A DNA stretch of 20,662 nucleotides from Hermodarchaeum sp048885185 (GTDB lineage Archaea; Asgardarchaeota; Hermodarchaeia; Hermodarchaeales; Hermodarchaeaceae), in NCBI GenBank assembly GCA_048885185.1, contig JBHLQC010000014.1, forward strand, positions 1 to 20,662, given 5' to 3'. This document shows, in pieces, positions 1-7,141 of this stretch (positions within the stretch are counted from its first letter, which is position 1; every line of letters starts with the position of its first letter). Position numbers and translations under genes: made by a program. The notes under the pieces were generated by a model. The model saw nothing but the letters and a program-made list of their open reading frames with translations. It was not told the origin of the DNA and made no database searches.

Positions 1-43
1 GGCATCACTAGAGGATGAAGAATAACAACCGATCCCATGTATT

Positions 44-703
44 TCATTTCTTTTGGTTTGTAAAAAAGTCACTCAAGGGTAGTTGACCTTTCTCCTGGTG
101 TTCTCCGAAATCTGCTGCCTTCTCAAGGAGTTTTTTCAGTTTGCGCATGTCTTCTTCCATGATGGGAACAAGAGTCTGATTATAGAGACCTGCTGCAGGA
201 TGGTACATTACGAAAAAGGTTTGCCCGTTTCGTTCAAAGGTTTTCCCATGTAATGCTCCCATACTTCCCCGTGTTTCTAGTAAGGTTTCAGTTGGCACTC
301 GACCCACAAGGGCAATGACTTTTGGTTGGATATGTTCTAATTGGCGAATTAGATATGCATGACACGACTTTCGTTCACTTTGGGTAGGCTGGCGGTTTTC
401 AGGTGGACGGCATTTTACGACATTTGTGATGAAGACCGATTCGCGTTTAATCCCGGCTTGTTCAAGCAGTTTTGTTAGTAGTTTACCAGCAGAGCCAACA
501 AAGGGCTCTCCTTGGACGTCCTCCCTATAACCTGGAGCTTCTCCAATTATTACAAGACTCGCAGTGGGCGGGCCTACTCCTGGAACTGCTTGAGTTCGTG
601 ATTGAGCAAGAGGACATCTTTGGCAAACAAGAATTTCTTGTCGGAGCGTCTCCCACCTATCAGGAGGCTGAGTCATAGGTTTATCACTTCTGGCGAATAA
701 CAT
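44..703 (-). CDS. Family 4 uracil-DNA glycosylase (4Fe-4S type)
   Basis: Removes uracil from DNA at the start of base-excision repair. The 219-residue product has the family-4 layout: Cys27 and Cys30 (CQRC), then Cys98 and Cys114, as expected for the four [4Fe-4S] ligands. GEAPG at 54-58 is the motif-1 active-site loop and HPAA at 168-171 is the motif-2 loop. EPFVGSAG (66-73) and TNVVKCRPPENR (93-104) are also typical. Length is normal for archaeal members. The gene lies 29 nt downstream of the exported-protein gene on the same strand and may be cotranscribed. The start is uncertain. The ATG at 703 has only a distant GAGG. An internal ATG at 676 (Met10) is preceded at good spacing by AAGTGAT, which matches part of the anti-SD complement, and would give a 210-residue protein beginning MTQPPDRW. 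Family assignment is firm; the start is not. Confidence 0.93.
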   Translation of the reverse strand: MLFARSDKPMTQPPDRWETLRQEILVCQRCPLAQSRTQAVPGVGPPTASLVIIGEAPGYREDVQGEPFVGSAGKLLTKLLEQAGIKRESVFITNVVKCRPPENRQPTQSERKSCHAYLIRQLEHIQPKVIALVGRVPTETLLETRGSMGALHGKTFERNGQTFFVMYHPAAGLYNQTLVPIMEEDMRKLKKLLEKAADFGEHQEKGQLPLSDFFTNQKK

Positions 704-732
704 AGTAGTGAGGGGTTATCTTCCTCTTAACG

Positions 733-1584
733 CTATTCGCTTGAAGCCGTCATCCGGATTCTTCGCCGCTTTCTGTAAGCATAGAAGACAACAATAAGGG
801 TGAATATAATCACCGGTAAGATCACAGCTAACAGCTTGTTAATGAAAGTCATATCTACCGGAACTAAAACTTCCTGGCTGTCCACTCGCTCATCCAAATA
901 ATATAGTGAGACATTAACAAGAAACATCCCGAAATCGTAGACGTGACTCATATTATTCATGAGGGGAAGTACAACGGTGTTCTGTCCAGGTGAGAGTACG
1001 TATTCCTCGGAACTATTCGTGAATTTAGGTCCAAAGGCTTCTAGCCGTACAGTGACAGTTTGTGTTACGCGATTTTCAAGGAATACCACAAGTGAGCCTG
1101 GCTGGTTCTGTTGAGAGACCTGTCCTGGTACAATTGAGAGTATTCTGACTGCTGAAACGACTGAGATCTCGTACTGTTCAAAAAGAAATGAAAATGTTCC
1201 TACATTAACCTCGAATGTAGCAATGTGAGTCCCTATAGTCGCGTTGTCCGCAACTGAATAGCCGAGTACAATAGGCAAGTCTTCAAATGGACCTATTGTG
1301 AAATTTAGAAACTCATCATAGGGATCTGAAGGATCTTCACTGATGATTTCTCCCAAATTATCCGAGAATCTCGCCCAGCCATCTAAGGTTATATTTTCTC
1401 GATTGTGGACAATTGCTTGTACTTGACCGTGGGCGGCTTGGGCAACTTCATTGGGGACCACAACATCCGTAACTTCGATTGGGTTCTGTTGTGCCGTCAC
1501 AGGCGAAACAGTTGTGAAACTAATAACTGGTGTTAAGATAAACACCGCAATCAATAGGACACAAATGCCATAGGTCCGTTTCAC
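733..1584 (-). CDS. Exported, C-terminally membrane-anchored protein of unknown function
   Basis: I do not recognise a family. The 283-residue product starts with a Sec-type signal (MKRTYG, a hydrophobic core at about 7-24, and an A-Q-Q region near 31). A beta-rich extracellular portion of about 220 residues follows, probably Ig/CARDB-like folds by pattern only. It ends with one transmembrane helix (about 251-270) and a basic tail, RKRRRIR, placing the C-terminus in the cytoplasm. Six N-X-S/T sequons (Asn64, 94, 114, 190, 211, 224) fit archaeal N-glycosylation. The start codon is GTG (1584-1582), supported by AGGTGAG about 6 nt upstream. A TATA-like CTTTAAAAG on this strand at 1641-1649 would give a leader of about 35 nt. 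It is divergent from padR and upstream of the uracil-DNA glycosylase. A surface or adhesion role is inference only. Confidence 0.8.
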   Translation of the reverse strand: MKRTYGICVLLIAVFILTPVISFTTVSPVTAQQNPIEVTDVVVPNEVAQAAHGQVQAIVHNRENITLDGWARFSDNLGEIISEDPSDPYDEFLNFTIGPFEDLPIVLGYSVADNATIGTHIATFEVNVGTFSFLFEQYEISVVSAVRILSIVPGQVSQQNQPGSLVVFLENRVTQTVTVRLEAFGPKFTNSSEEYVLSPGQNTVVLPLMNNMSHVYDFGMFLVNVSLYYLDERVDSQEVLVPVDMTFINKLLAVILPVIIFTLIVVFYAYRKRRRIRMTASSE

Positions 1585-1640
1585 TCGAAGCTCACCTTAT
1601 TCATTCAGGTCATGGGGTGCTGTGCCAATGTCAAGTGCGG

Positions 1641-1649
1641 CTTTTAAAG
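1641..1649 (-). promoter_or_regulatory. Putative TATA box of the exported-protein gene
   Basis: On the minus strand AGAAAGACTTTAAAAG reads as an A-rich BRE-like stretch followed by a TATA-like element. It lies about 60 nt before the GTG start at 1584, which predicts a start site near 1620 and a leader of about 35 nt carrying the AGGTGAG Shine-Dalgarno. Judged by eye only. Confidence 0.4.
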
Positions 1650-1736
1650 TCTTTCTGCATCGGAAGTATTAATGCACTCACGGTGTTAGGAGTTTTCAAC
1701 CTGGAGCCAAATTTTTTCTGATAGAAATGAGATAGG

Positions 1737-1780
1737 TTTATATAGGATAGTATTACTGCTTTGTCAGACTATATATAGTC
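1737..1780 (+). promoter_or_regulatory. padR-cdc48 promoter with a 14-bp palindromic operator candidate
   Basis: TTTATATA at 1737-1744 is a good archaeal TATA box. The perfect palindrome GACTATATATAGTC at 1767-1780 begins about 25 nt further on, where transcription should start. A GGAG Shine-Dalgarno (1794-1797) precedes the padR ATG at 1806. PadR-family dimers usually bind inverted repeats in their own promoters. A palindrome centred on the start site could therefore be the autoregulatory operator; that role is inferred. Confidence 0.55.
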
Positions 1781-1805
1781 ACGCTATATAATTGGAGAAT
1801 GGAAC

Positions 1806-2228
1806 ATGACCGAAATACCAACCGATAAAACAAACTCGAAGCTTCGCGAATGGACTCGCGAAATAAACCGTGGCATTCTTGAGTTTTGGGTACTCAACCT
1901 ATTACGTCAAGAAAGTCTTTATGGTGCTCGTGTTGCACAACTAATTGATGAAATGTCGGACGGTCATATTCAAATGGAACCAGGAACCATCTATCCCTTG
2001 CTGAATCGTCTTGCTGAGAAGGGCTGGATCAAAGGGGATGTTAAAGTTCGCAGTCAGGGGCGCGGACCGATGCGCCGCTACTATCGCCTAACATCTGAAG
2101 GAGAACAACTCTTGAGTGCAATGATCGATCATTACTTCAGCACATATGATGCACTCTTCCAGATGATGGCTGCCGAGTTCCAATCTGTTCGCAAACGATT
2201 ATCAGAAATTATGGAGGAAATAGACTAA
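1806..2228 (+). CDS. PadR family winged-helix transcriptional regulator
   Basis: A 140-residue DNA-binding repressor or sensor of the PadR family. The N-terminal winged helix spans about residues 20-100. It shows the family pattern: LEFWVLNLLRQESLYGARVAQLI (about 25-47, helices 1-2), the recognition-helix signature EPGTIYPLLNRLAEKGWI (58-75), and the wing with GRGPMRRYYRLTSEG (85-99). A short C-terminal helical part (about 101-140) would form the dimer interface. ATG at 1806 has GGAG 8 nt upstream. An ATG at 1799 is out of frame. The TAA stop directly abuts the ATG of the cdc48 gene, so the two are very likely one transcript and translationally linked. The effector is unknown. The family call is firm, and control of the downstream ATPase is inferred from the layout. 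Confidence 0.92.
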   Translation: MTEIPTDKTNSKLREWTREINRGILEFWVLNLLRQESLYGARVAQLIDEMSDGHIQMEPGTIYPLLNRLAEKGWIKGDVKVRSQGRGPMRRYYRLTSEGEQLLSAMIDHYFSTYDALFQMMAAEFQSVRKRLSEIMEEID

Positions 2229-4481
2229 ATGACCAATAAAATTCAACTTCGTGTTGTTTCGCTACCCAGTGACGAAGCCGGGCGCGGAATCGTCCGTGTC
2301 GACCCCAAGGTGATGGAACGCTTAGGTGTCACCTCTGGCGACATTATCGAAGTCATCGGGAAAAAGCCAACGGGTGTCCGAGTCTGGCGTGGGCAATCAA
2401 TTCATGCGGGATCAGGGAAAATCTTCATGGATGGACTGGTCCGCAACAACGCTGGAACAGGAATCGGTGAGCTAGTCGAAGTCAAACGGATTGACCCCCC
2501 TCCCGCTAAACGGGTTGTACTAGCCCCTGCTCAGCGTGGAGTCAGAATTGTGGCTGAAGGAGATTCCGTTAAACCGAGTCTCAATCAACGCCCAGTTACA
2601 CCCGGCGATATCATAAGCACAGCAGGAGCGGGAGCATACCGAAGTGATGACTATTCACTTTTTGAAGCGATGATGCGAAGCGCAGGTGCCCCCTTTGCAC
2701 TAGGCGAAATCAAGTTTGTAGTCACTAACACCACGCCTAAGGGAACCGTGAAAATCACTGAAGATTCCATTATACAAATTCAACCTGATGCAGTAGAAGT
2801 CACTGCCAAGGCTCCTCTAGTAACATATGAGGATATTGGCGGTTTAGATGATGCCATTGCCCGCGTTCGAGAAATGATTGAACTCCCACTCAAACACCCT
2901 GAACTCTTTGACCGTCTAGGCATTGACCCTCCCAAAGGTGTTCTACTATTTGGGCCACCAGGAACTGGAAAAACACTCCTTGCTCGGGCCGTTGCTAATG
3001 AATCTGATGCAACCTTCATCACAATCAACGGACCAGAAATAATGAGCAAATTCTATGGCGAATCCGAAAAACGTCTTCGAGAAATCTTCGACAAAGCCTC
3101 CCAACAAGCTCCCAGCATCATCTTCATCGACGAAATCGACAGTATTGCACCCAAACGCGAAGAAGTCCAGGGCGAGGTTGAACGCCGAGTCGTTGCCCAA
3201 CTATTAGCTTTAATGGATGGACTTCAAGCACGAGGACGAGTCATCGTTATCGCCGCAACTAATCGACAAGATGCTTTAGACCCAGCACTACGGCGTCCCG
3301 GTCGATTCGACCGTGAAATTGAACTTCCCGTCCCTACCAGGAATGGCCGTAAGGAAGTACTCCTCATTCACACCAGAGGAATGCCTCTTGCGAAAAACGT
3401 GAATCTTGACGAACTAGCTGATGCCACTCATGGTATGGTGGGAGCCGATCTTTCTGCTATCGCCCGTGAAGCCGCCATGAACACACTTCGCCGCATTTTA
3501 CCAAAAATCAACTTGGAAGAAGATCAACCTATCGCTCCTGAAATTATCGAAGAGCTCGAGGTCACTGCCGAAGACTTCGATGAATCACTCCGCCGAGCTG
3601 AACCTTCAGCCATGCGTGAAGTCTACCTTGAAATCCCCAAGGTTTCTTGGGATGATGTTGGCGGATTGAAAGAGGTTGAAAAAGAACTCCGAGAAGCCGT
3701 TGAATGGCCCCTCAAATTCCCAGCGAAATTTGAGAAAGTTGGTGTGGAACCACCAAAAGGCATTCTACTTGTAGGCCCACCAGGTGGCGGTAAGACCCTA
3801 TTAGCCAAAGCAGTGGCTACGGAAAGTGAAGCCAACTTCATTGCCATTCGAGGTCCTGAGATTTTTAGCAAGTGGGTCGGGGAATCTGAAAAGGGAATAC
3901 GGAAAATCTTCAAGAAGGCTAGACAGGTTGCTCCTAGTATCATCTTCTTCGATGAACTTGATAGCTTAGCTCCTGCCCGTGGACAATGGCAAGGAAGTCA
4001 CGTCTACGAATCAGTTCTAAACCAACTCCTGGCTGAACTCGATGGTATGGAAGAACTCAAAAACGTCGTAGTAATCGGAGCAACCAACCGCCCTGAAATC
4101 ATTGACAAAGCCCTACTCCGACCAGGACGATTCGACCGCATCATCTTCGTCCCCCCACCTGATACTGAAGCTCGACTTGAAATTCTTCAGGTTCATTCGC
4201 GTAACATGCCACTAGGTAAGGACGTAGACCTTGAAGAGGTTGCCAAAATCACCGAAGGATACTCCGGTGCTGATCTTGCCAACCTCGTTCGGGAGGCAGG
4301 GATGTATGCCATTCGATCCGAAGAAGCCCTTTCAACTGTGAATCTCAAGCACTTCGAAGCGGCTTTAGAGAAGATTAAGCCCAGTGTTACACCTGAAATG
4401 CTGAAAGCTTACGAAGACTACATTGCTGTCATGTCCACAAAGCGCGATGCTATCGACACGACACCTGGACCCTACGCCTAA
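2229..4481 (+). CDS. cdc48: Cdc48/VAT-type AAA+ ATPase (double AAA ring)
   Basis: Archaeal p97/VCP homologue: a hexameric unfoldase that extracts and threads proteins and can feed the 20S proteasome. The 750 residues divide into an N-domain (about 1-190, double-psi barrel plus a four-stranded subdomain), D1 and D2. D1 has Walker A GPPGTGKT (242-249), Walker B IIFIDE (297-302), pore loop KFYGES (274-279) and RRPGRFDR (355-362). D2 has Walker A GPPGGGKT (516-523), Walker B IIFFDE (571-576), pore loop KWVGES (548-553) and RPGRFDR (631-637). Length matches the family. Two details stand out: Gly in place of the usual Cys or Thr in the D2 P-loop, and a C-terminus ending P-Y-A, with the penultimate Tyr of a proteasome-docking HbYX motif but no bulky hydrophobic residue before it. 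GGAGG (2213-2217) lies inside padR, 11 nt before the ATG. Confidence 0.97.
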   Translation: MTNKIQLRVVSLPSDEAGRGIVRVDPKVMERLGVTSGDIIEVIGKKPTGVRVWRGQSIHAGSGKIFMDGLVRNNAGTGIGELVEVKRIDPPPAKRVVLAPAQRGVRIVAEGDSVKPSLNQRPVTPGDIISTAGAGAYRSDDYSLFEAMMRSAGAPFALGEIKFVVTNTTPKGTVKITEDSIIQIQPDAVEVTAKAPLVTYEDIGGLDDAIARVREMIELPLKHPELFDRLGIDPPKGVLLFGPPGTGKTLLARAVANESDATFITINGPEIMSKFYGESEKRLREIFDKASQQAPSIIFIDEIDSIAPKREEVQGEVERRVVAQLLALMDGLQARGRVIVIAATNRQDALDPALRRPGRFDREIELPVPTRNGRKEVLLIHTRGMPLAKNVNLDELADATHGMVGADLSAIAREAAMNTLRRILPKINLEEDQPIAPEIIEELEVTAEDFDESLRRAEPSAMREVYLEIPKVSWDDVGGLKEVEKELREAVEWPLKFPAKFEKVGVEPPKGILLVGPPGGGKTLLAKAVATESEANFIAIRGPEIFSKWVGESEKGIRKIFKKARQVAPSIIFFDELDSLAPARGQWQGSHVYESVLNQLLAELDGMEELKNVVVIGATNRPEIIDKALLRPGRFDRIIFVPPPDTEARLEILQVHSRNMPLGKDVDLEEVAKITEGYSGADLANLVREAGMYAIRSEEALSTVNLKHFEAALEKIKPSVTPEMLKAYEDYIAVMSTKRDAIDTTPGPYA

Positions 4482-4498
4482 ACTTACCATTCCACGGA

Positions 4499-4537
4499 AT
4501 CCGGCTTGTAAAGAGCCGGATCGCCCACTCTTTTTTT
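4499..4537 (+). terminator. Hairpin plus T-tract terminator of padR-cdc48
   Basis: An 8-bp perfect stem ATCCGGCT/AGCCGGAT (4499-4506 and 4514-4521) with a 7-nt loop is followed by a T7 run at 4531-4537. It starts 17 nt after the cdc48 stop. Archaeal polymerase terminates on T-tracts, and the hairpin strengthens the call. Confidence 0.75.
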
Positions 4538-4569
4538 GGAGTTGTTCCACCTGTTCGGCGTATAAAAAG

Positions 4570-4619
4570 TTTATAAGGGTAACTGCTGCTTTATAAAGCG
4601 GCTTTATAAAGTTTATAAA
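4570..4619 (+). promoter_or_regulatory. TBP promoter with four TTTATAA boxes
   Basis: TTTATAA occurs at 4570, 4590, 4603 and 4612. The second and third copies each sit in a perfect 10-bp palindrome, CTTTATAAAG (4589-4598 and 4602-4611), separated by CGG. The last box (4612-4618) or the third would place the start site about 25 nt downstream, near 4630-4640. This is just before the GAGGTG Shine-Dalgarno (4640-4645) of the GTG start. The extra boxes could be TBP-binding sites for feedback control; that part is inference. Confidence 0.6.
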
Positions 4620-4650
4620 TGCACACTCAGTCGGACTATGAGGTGTTTTT

Positions 4651-5202
4651 GTGCCAAAGAGGCCTAAATATAAAATTGAAAATGTAGTTGCAAGCGTCGA
4701 AGTCGATGCAAAAATAGATTTGAATCTTCTTGCCCGAAAACAACGAGATGCTGAATATAATCCTGAGCAATTCCCAGGATTAATGCTCCGTGTCAAAAAC
4801 CCGAAAGCTACGATCCTTGTCTTCAATAGTGGTCGGATGGTAATCACAGGTCTACGTCGTGAAAGCGAAGCAGCAAATGCTGTTGATAATGTTATCGCGA
4901 AAATCCGGAAAGCCGGCATTACAGTTTCTGGAACCCCCAAGATCACAATTCAGAACATTGTAGCTAGTGGAGATTTACACAGCCGTGTCGACCTTGATAT
5001 GGCACAAATGGCTTTAGAACGATGTCTCTATGAACCCGAGGTCTTCCCCGGTCTCATCTACCGCATGAAAACACCCAAAGCTGTTTTCCTAATCTTTAGC
5101 AGCGGACGAATCGTCTGCGCTGGAACAAATAAAGAAACGATTACTCGAAAAGCCATCTACCTACTTGCAGACCATATGCGAGACCTTGGTCTAATCGAGT
5201 AG
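4651..5202 (+). CDS. tbp: TATA-binding protein (TBP)
   Basis: General transcription factor that binds and bends the TATA box and recruits TFB and RNA polymerase. The 183-residue product is two imperfect direct repeats (about 7-90 and 98-181), the TBP saddle. Each repeat has the signature N-[IV]-VAS, then FPGL and a Phe-x-S-G strand. The four DNA-kinking phenylalanines are present: Phe41 and Phe58 in repeat 1, Phe132 and Phe149 in repeat 2. It ends at LIE without the long acidic tail of some archaeal TBPs. The start is GTG at 4651, supported by GAGGTG 5 nt upstream; the nearby ATG at 4638 is out of frame. It is converging with the M42 peptidase gene, with 21 nt between the two stops. Transcription may be autoregulated through the clustered TATA elements upstream. 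Confidence 0.97.
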   Translation: MPKRPKYKIENVVASVEVDAKIDLNLLARKQRDAEYNPEQFPGLMLRVKNPKATILVFNSGRMVITGLRRESEAANAVDNVIAKIRKAGITVSGTPKITIQNIVASGDLHSRVDLDMAQMALERCLYEPEVFPGLIYRMKTPKAVFLIFSSGRIVCAGTNKETITRKAIYLLADHMRDLGLIE

Positions 5203-5223
5203 CCTCTCCAACAAATTCAGATT

Positions 5224-6288
5224 CTACCTGCCTTTCCTAAGTTGGTCAAGCGATTCCAAGCATTTAACCAACAACTGGACACATTCTTCAAGATCAGAAT
5301 ATTGAATCAGCGAATTCGTGGTATGGAAATATCGAGTTGGCACAAGAAGGGCCGTCACCCGACTGCCTGATTTTGTCAATTCAACAGCCGCAGCATCCGT
5401 ACCAAAATGTATGGGGCTACGTAATGCAACCGATTGAAGCGGTAACTGATGGGCTTTTGCCACCTCTTGAATCCATATATTAAACCGCTGTGAGGTAACA
5501 TGATATTGATCCGCCATGAGAAGCACAGGTCCTTCTCCCAACCGGACAGGAACAAGATCCTCTTTGATATTTGGATGATCACCAGTTGGAGAAACATCTA
5601 AGGCAATCGCATAATCGGGCTCTACTGAAAACGCGGCAGGAATTGCACCGCGCGTTCCAAGTTCTTCCTGAACCGAAGCCACCGCAACGACATTCATTTC
5701 GACTTTCTTTTGGTGAATACGTCGCAAAACCTCAACCATAATAATTAGGCCCACTCGGTTGTCAAAGCAATTGCCAAGTAATCTACCATTGGCAAGTTCC
5801 TTGAAATGCTTCTCAGCAGTGACATATTGTCCAATTTCGAATCCCATAGATCGGGCATCCTCTGCACTTTTCGCTCCGCAATCAATAAACATACGATCAA
5901 AGTCGGGGCGATATCCCTCCTGTTGTTCTTTCACTGGGATGAGGTGCGGCGCGGGAAGCCCTACCACACCTGTTAGTTTCCCTTTCGCTCCATGAATATT
6001 CACCCGCTGTCCAAGGAGATTCCATCGATGGCCAACGAGCCGCGTAAATCGTAGATATCCCTGTTTATCAATGTGGGTAACCAATAATGCCCAGTCTTCA
6101 TCTTGATGGGCAATGAGCATGACGGTTTTGTCAGTGGTTCCATTAACCTGAGCAATCACATTACCCATGATATCCACACGCATATCATCAACAAGTGGTT
6201 CAAGTTCTCGAAGAACAATTCTCTGCACCTCCTGTTCTCTCCCAGGAGGCGCATCTGCCAAAACCAGCTCACGGAGTAATTCACGCAT
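5224..6288 (-). CDS. M42 family metallo-aminopeptidase (TET-like)
   Basis: Likely a cytosolic, oligomeric di-metal aminopeptidase that trims peptides released by the proteasome or Lon. The 354-residue product keeps every metal ligand expected for M42: His61 and Asp63 (AHQDE), Asp176 (FDNRVG), Glu208 and Glu209 (VQEELG, catalytic base and ligand), Asp231 (LDVSP) and His322 (RYFHT). The insert between about 70 and 160 is the PDZ-like domain that builds the tetrahedral dodecamer. Length is typical. AHQDE replaces the more usual AHMDE, and FGTDA stands in for GGTDA. The ATG at 6288 follows the phosphodiesterase stop by 4 nt, so the two genes form an operon. Substrate preference cannot be read from the sequence, and some M42 members were misnamed endoglucanase or deblocking peptidase. 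Confidence 0.93.
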   Translation of the reverse strand: MRELLRELVLADAPPGREQEVQRIVLRELEPLVDDMRVDIMGNVIAQVNGTTDKTVMLIAHQDEDWALLVTHIDKQGYLRFTRLVGHRWNLLGQRVNIHGAKGKLTGVVGLPAPHLIPVKEQQEGYRPDFDRMFIDCGAKSAEDARSMGFEIGQYVTAEKHFKELANGRLLGNCFDNRVGLIIMVEVLRRIHQKKVEMNVVAVASVQEELGTRGAIPAAFSVEPDYAIALDVSPTGDHPNIKEDLVPVRLGEGPVLLMADQYHVTSQRFNIWIQEVAKAHQLPLQSVALRSPIHFGTDAAAVELTKSGSRVTALLVPTRYFHTTNSLIQYSDLEECVQLLVKCLESLDQLRKGR

Positions 6289-6292
6289 ACCA

Positions 6293-6988
6293 TCAACTTC
6301 CCGTACGGTTAAGGATTCTAAGCAACCGGCGCGGATTGTCGGTGATTATCCAATCGACACCCAACTCGATAAATCGACGCATATCCACCTCACTATTAAT
6401 GCTCCATGGGTTCAACATCAAACCGTGTCGTCGACTCGATTGGCGCAGTTCTTCTGAAACCAAATCCAGTCTCGGATGAAGCGCCGTGCATCCGATTTTC
6501 TTCGCCTCTTTTACCGGATTCTCATAATTGTACCCATAAATCCAGCCAGTTGCAATGTCCACATTCAATTCACGAAATTTCATCAACACCTGAGGTATAA
6601 ACGATGAGACTAACGTCCGATCAAGCAGATTTCGAGATTGAATTTCTTTTAAAATCTTAACTTCAACCCCTTGCACTTTAACATCAAGATTTATGATAAA
6701 CTGTGGCTGAGATTTCAACAAGTTTAAAACTTCTACCAAAGTGGGAATCTGCTCTCCCTCACCAACTTGAAGGCGCCTTAATTCTTTCAGTGGGTGCTCA
6801 GCCACTAATCCGTTGCCATTCGTTAACCGGTCTAAAGTGGCATCATGAAATACTACCAACTCTCCGTCACGGGAGCTTTGTACATCACATTCAATACCAT
6901 CTGCTCCCCATGTGATTGCCATCTTCATCCCGTGTAAGGTGTTCTCGAATGGACCAACCCCGCTACCTCGATGGGCAATAACCTTCAT
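6293..6988 (-). CDS. Glycerophosphodiester phosphodiesterase
   Basis: Hydrolyses glycerophosphodiesters to glycerol phosphate and an alcohol, in the turnover of polar lipid headgroups. The TIM-barrel GDPD signature is complete at the N-terminus: IAHRG (catalytic His-Arg), ENT, GIECDVQ (Glu and Asp metal ligands) and VVFHD (second catalytic His). The C-terminal strand has GVDWIITDNP. The third-acid motif, normally N-[IL]-E-x-K, reads NLDVK here, an Asp for Glu change that could still bind metal. No signal peptide or membrane helix is seen, so it is cytosolic. I use the ATG at 6988. A GTG immediately upstream (6991) is also possible; GGAG at 7000-7003 would serve either. It is first gene of the pair with the M42 peptidase. 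In archaea the natural substrate would be an ether-lipid headgroup, by inference. Confidence 0.92.
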   Translation of the reverse strand: MKVIAHRGSGVGPFENTLHGMKMAITWGADGIECDVQSSRDGELVVFHDATLDRLTNGNGLVAEHPLKELRRLQVGEGEQIPTLVEVLNLLKSQPQFIINLDVKVQGVEVKILKEIQSRNLLDRTLVSSFIPQVLMKFRELNVDIATGWIYGYNYENPVKEAKKIGCTALHPRLDLVSEELRQSSRRHGLMLNPWSINSEVDMRRFIELGVDWIITDNPRRLLRILNRTGS

Positions 6989-7073
6989 CACTCTAGACTC
7001 TCCATGATCACAGGTGGATATTCAATACGAACGGTTGCTCTTTTTCAGCCTTACGCACTGTTGGCGGATGCGG

Positions 7074-7106
7074 TAAATTAAAGGTGTCACAAATTAAGGT
7101 GCACCT
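7074..7106 (+). promoter_or_regulatory. Putative mrp promoter with palindrome
   Basis: TAAATTAAA at 7074-7082 is TATA-like, with a predicted start site near 7103. The 10-bp perfect palindrome AGGTGCACCT (7097-7106) covers that point. AAGGTG also occurs 15 nt earlier, at 7081-7086. The leader would be about 40 nt. The region (6992-7141) also serves the divergent phosphodiesterase gene, for which I see no convincing TATA box. Confidence 0.35.
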
Positions 7107-7141
7107 AAATCACTTTGATTGTCAGAGCGTGAAGAAGCAAG

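Noticed and set aside
1..43. Left edge of the window
   Set aside because: Only 43 nt beyond the glycosylase stop; no coding frame or signal could be supported.
4365..4946. 193-residue minus-strand open frame over the cdc48 end and tbp
   Set aside because: It overlaps the terminator and most of the well-supported tbp gene, has low-complexity Arg/Ser/Phe-rich composition and no recognisable domain; it is a shadow of the real genes.
6167..6479. Two overlapping plus-strand frames of about 95 residues between the phosphodiesterase and M42 genes
   Set aside because: They lie antisense to two well-supported genes, are Ser/Arg-rich and carry no motif.
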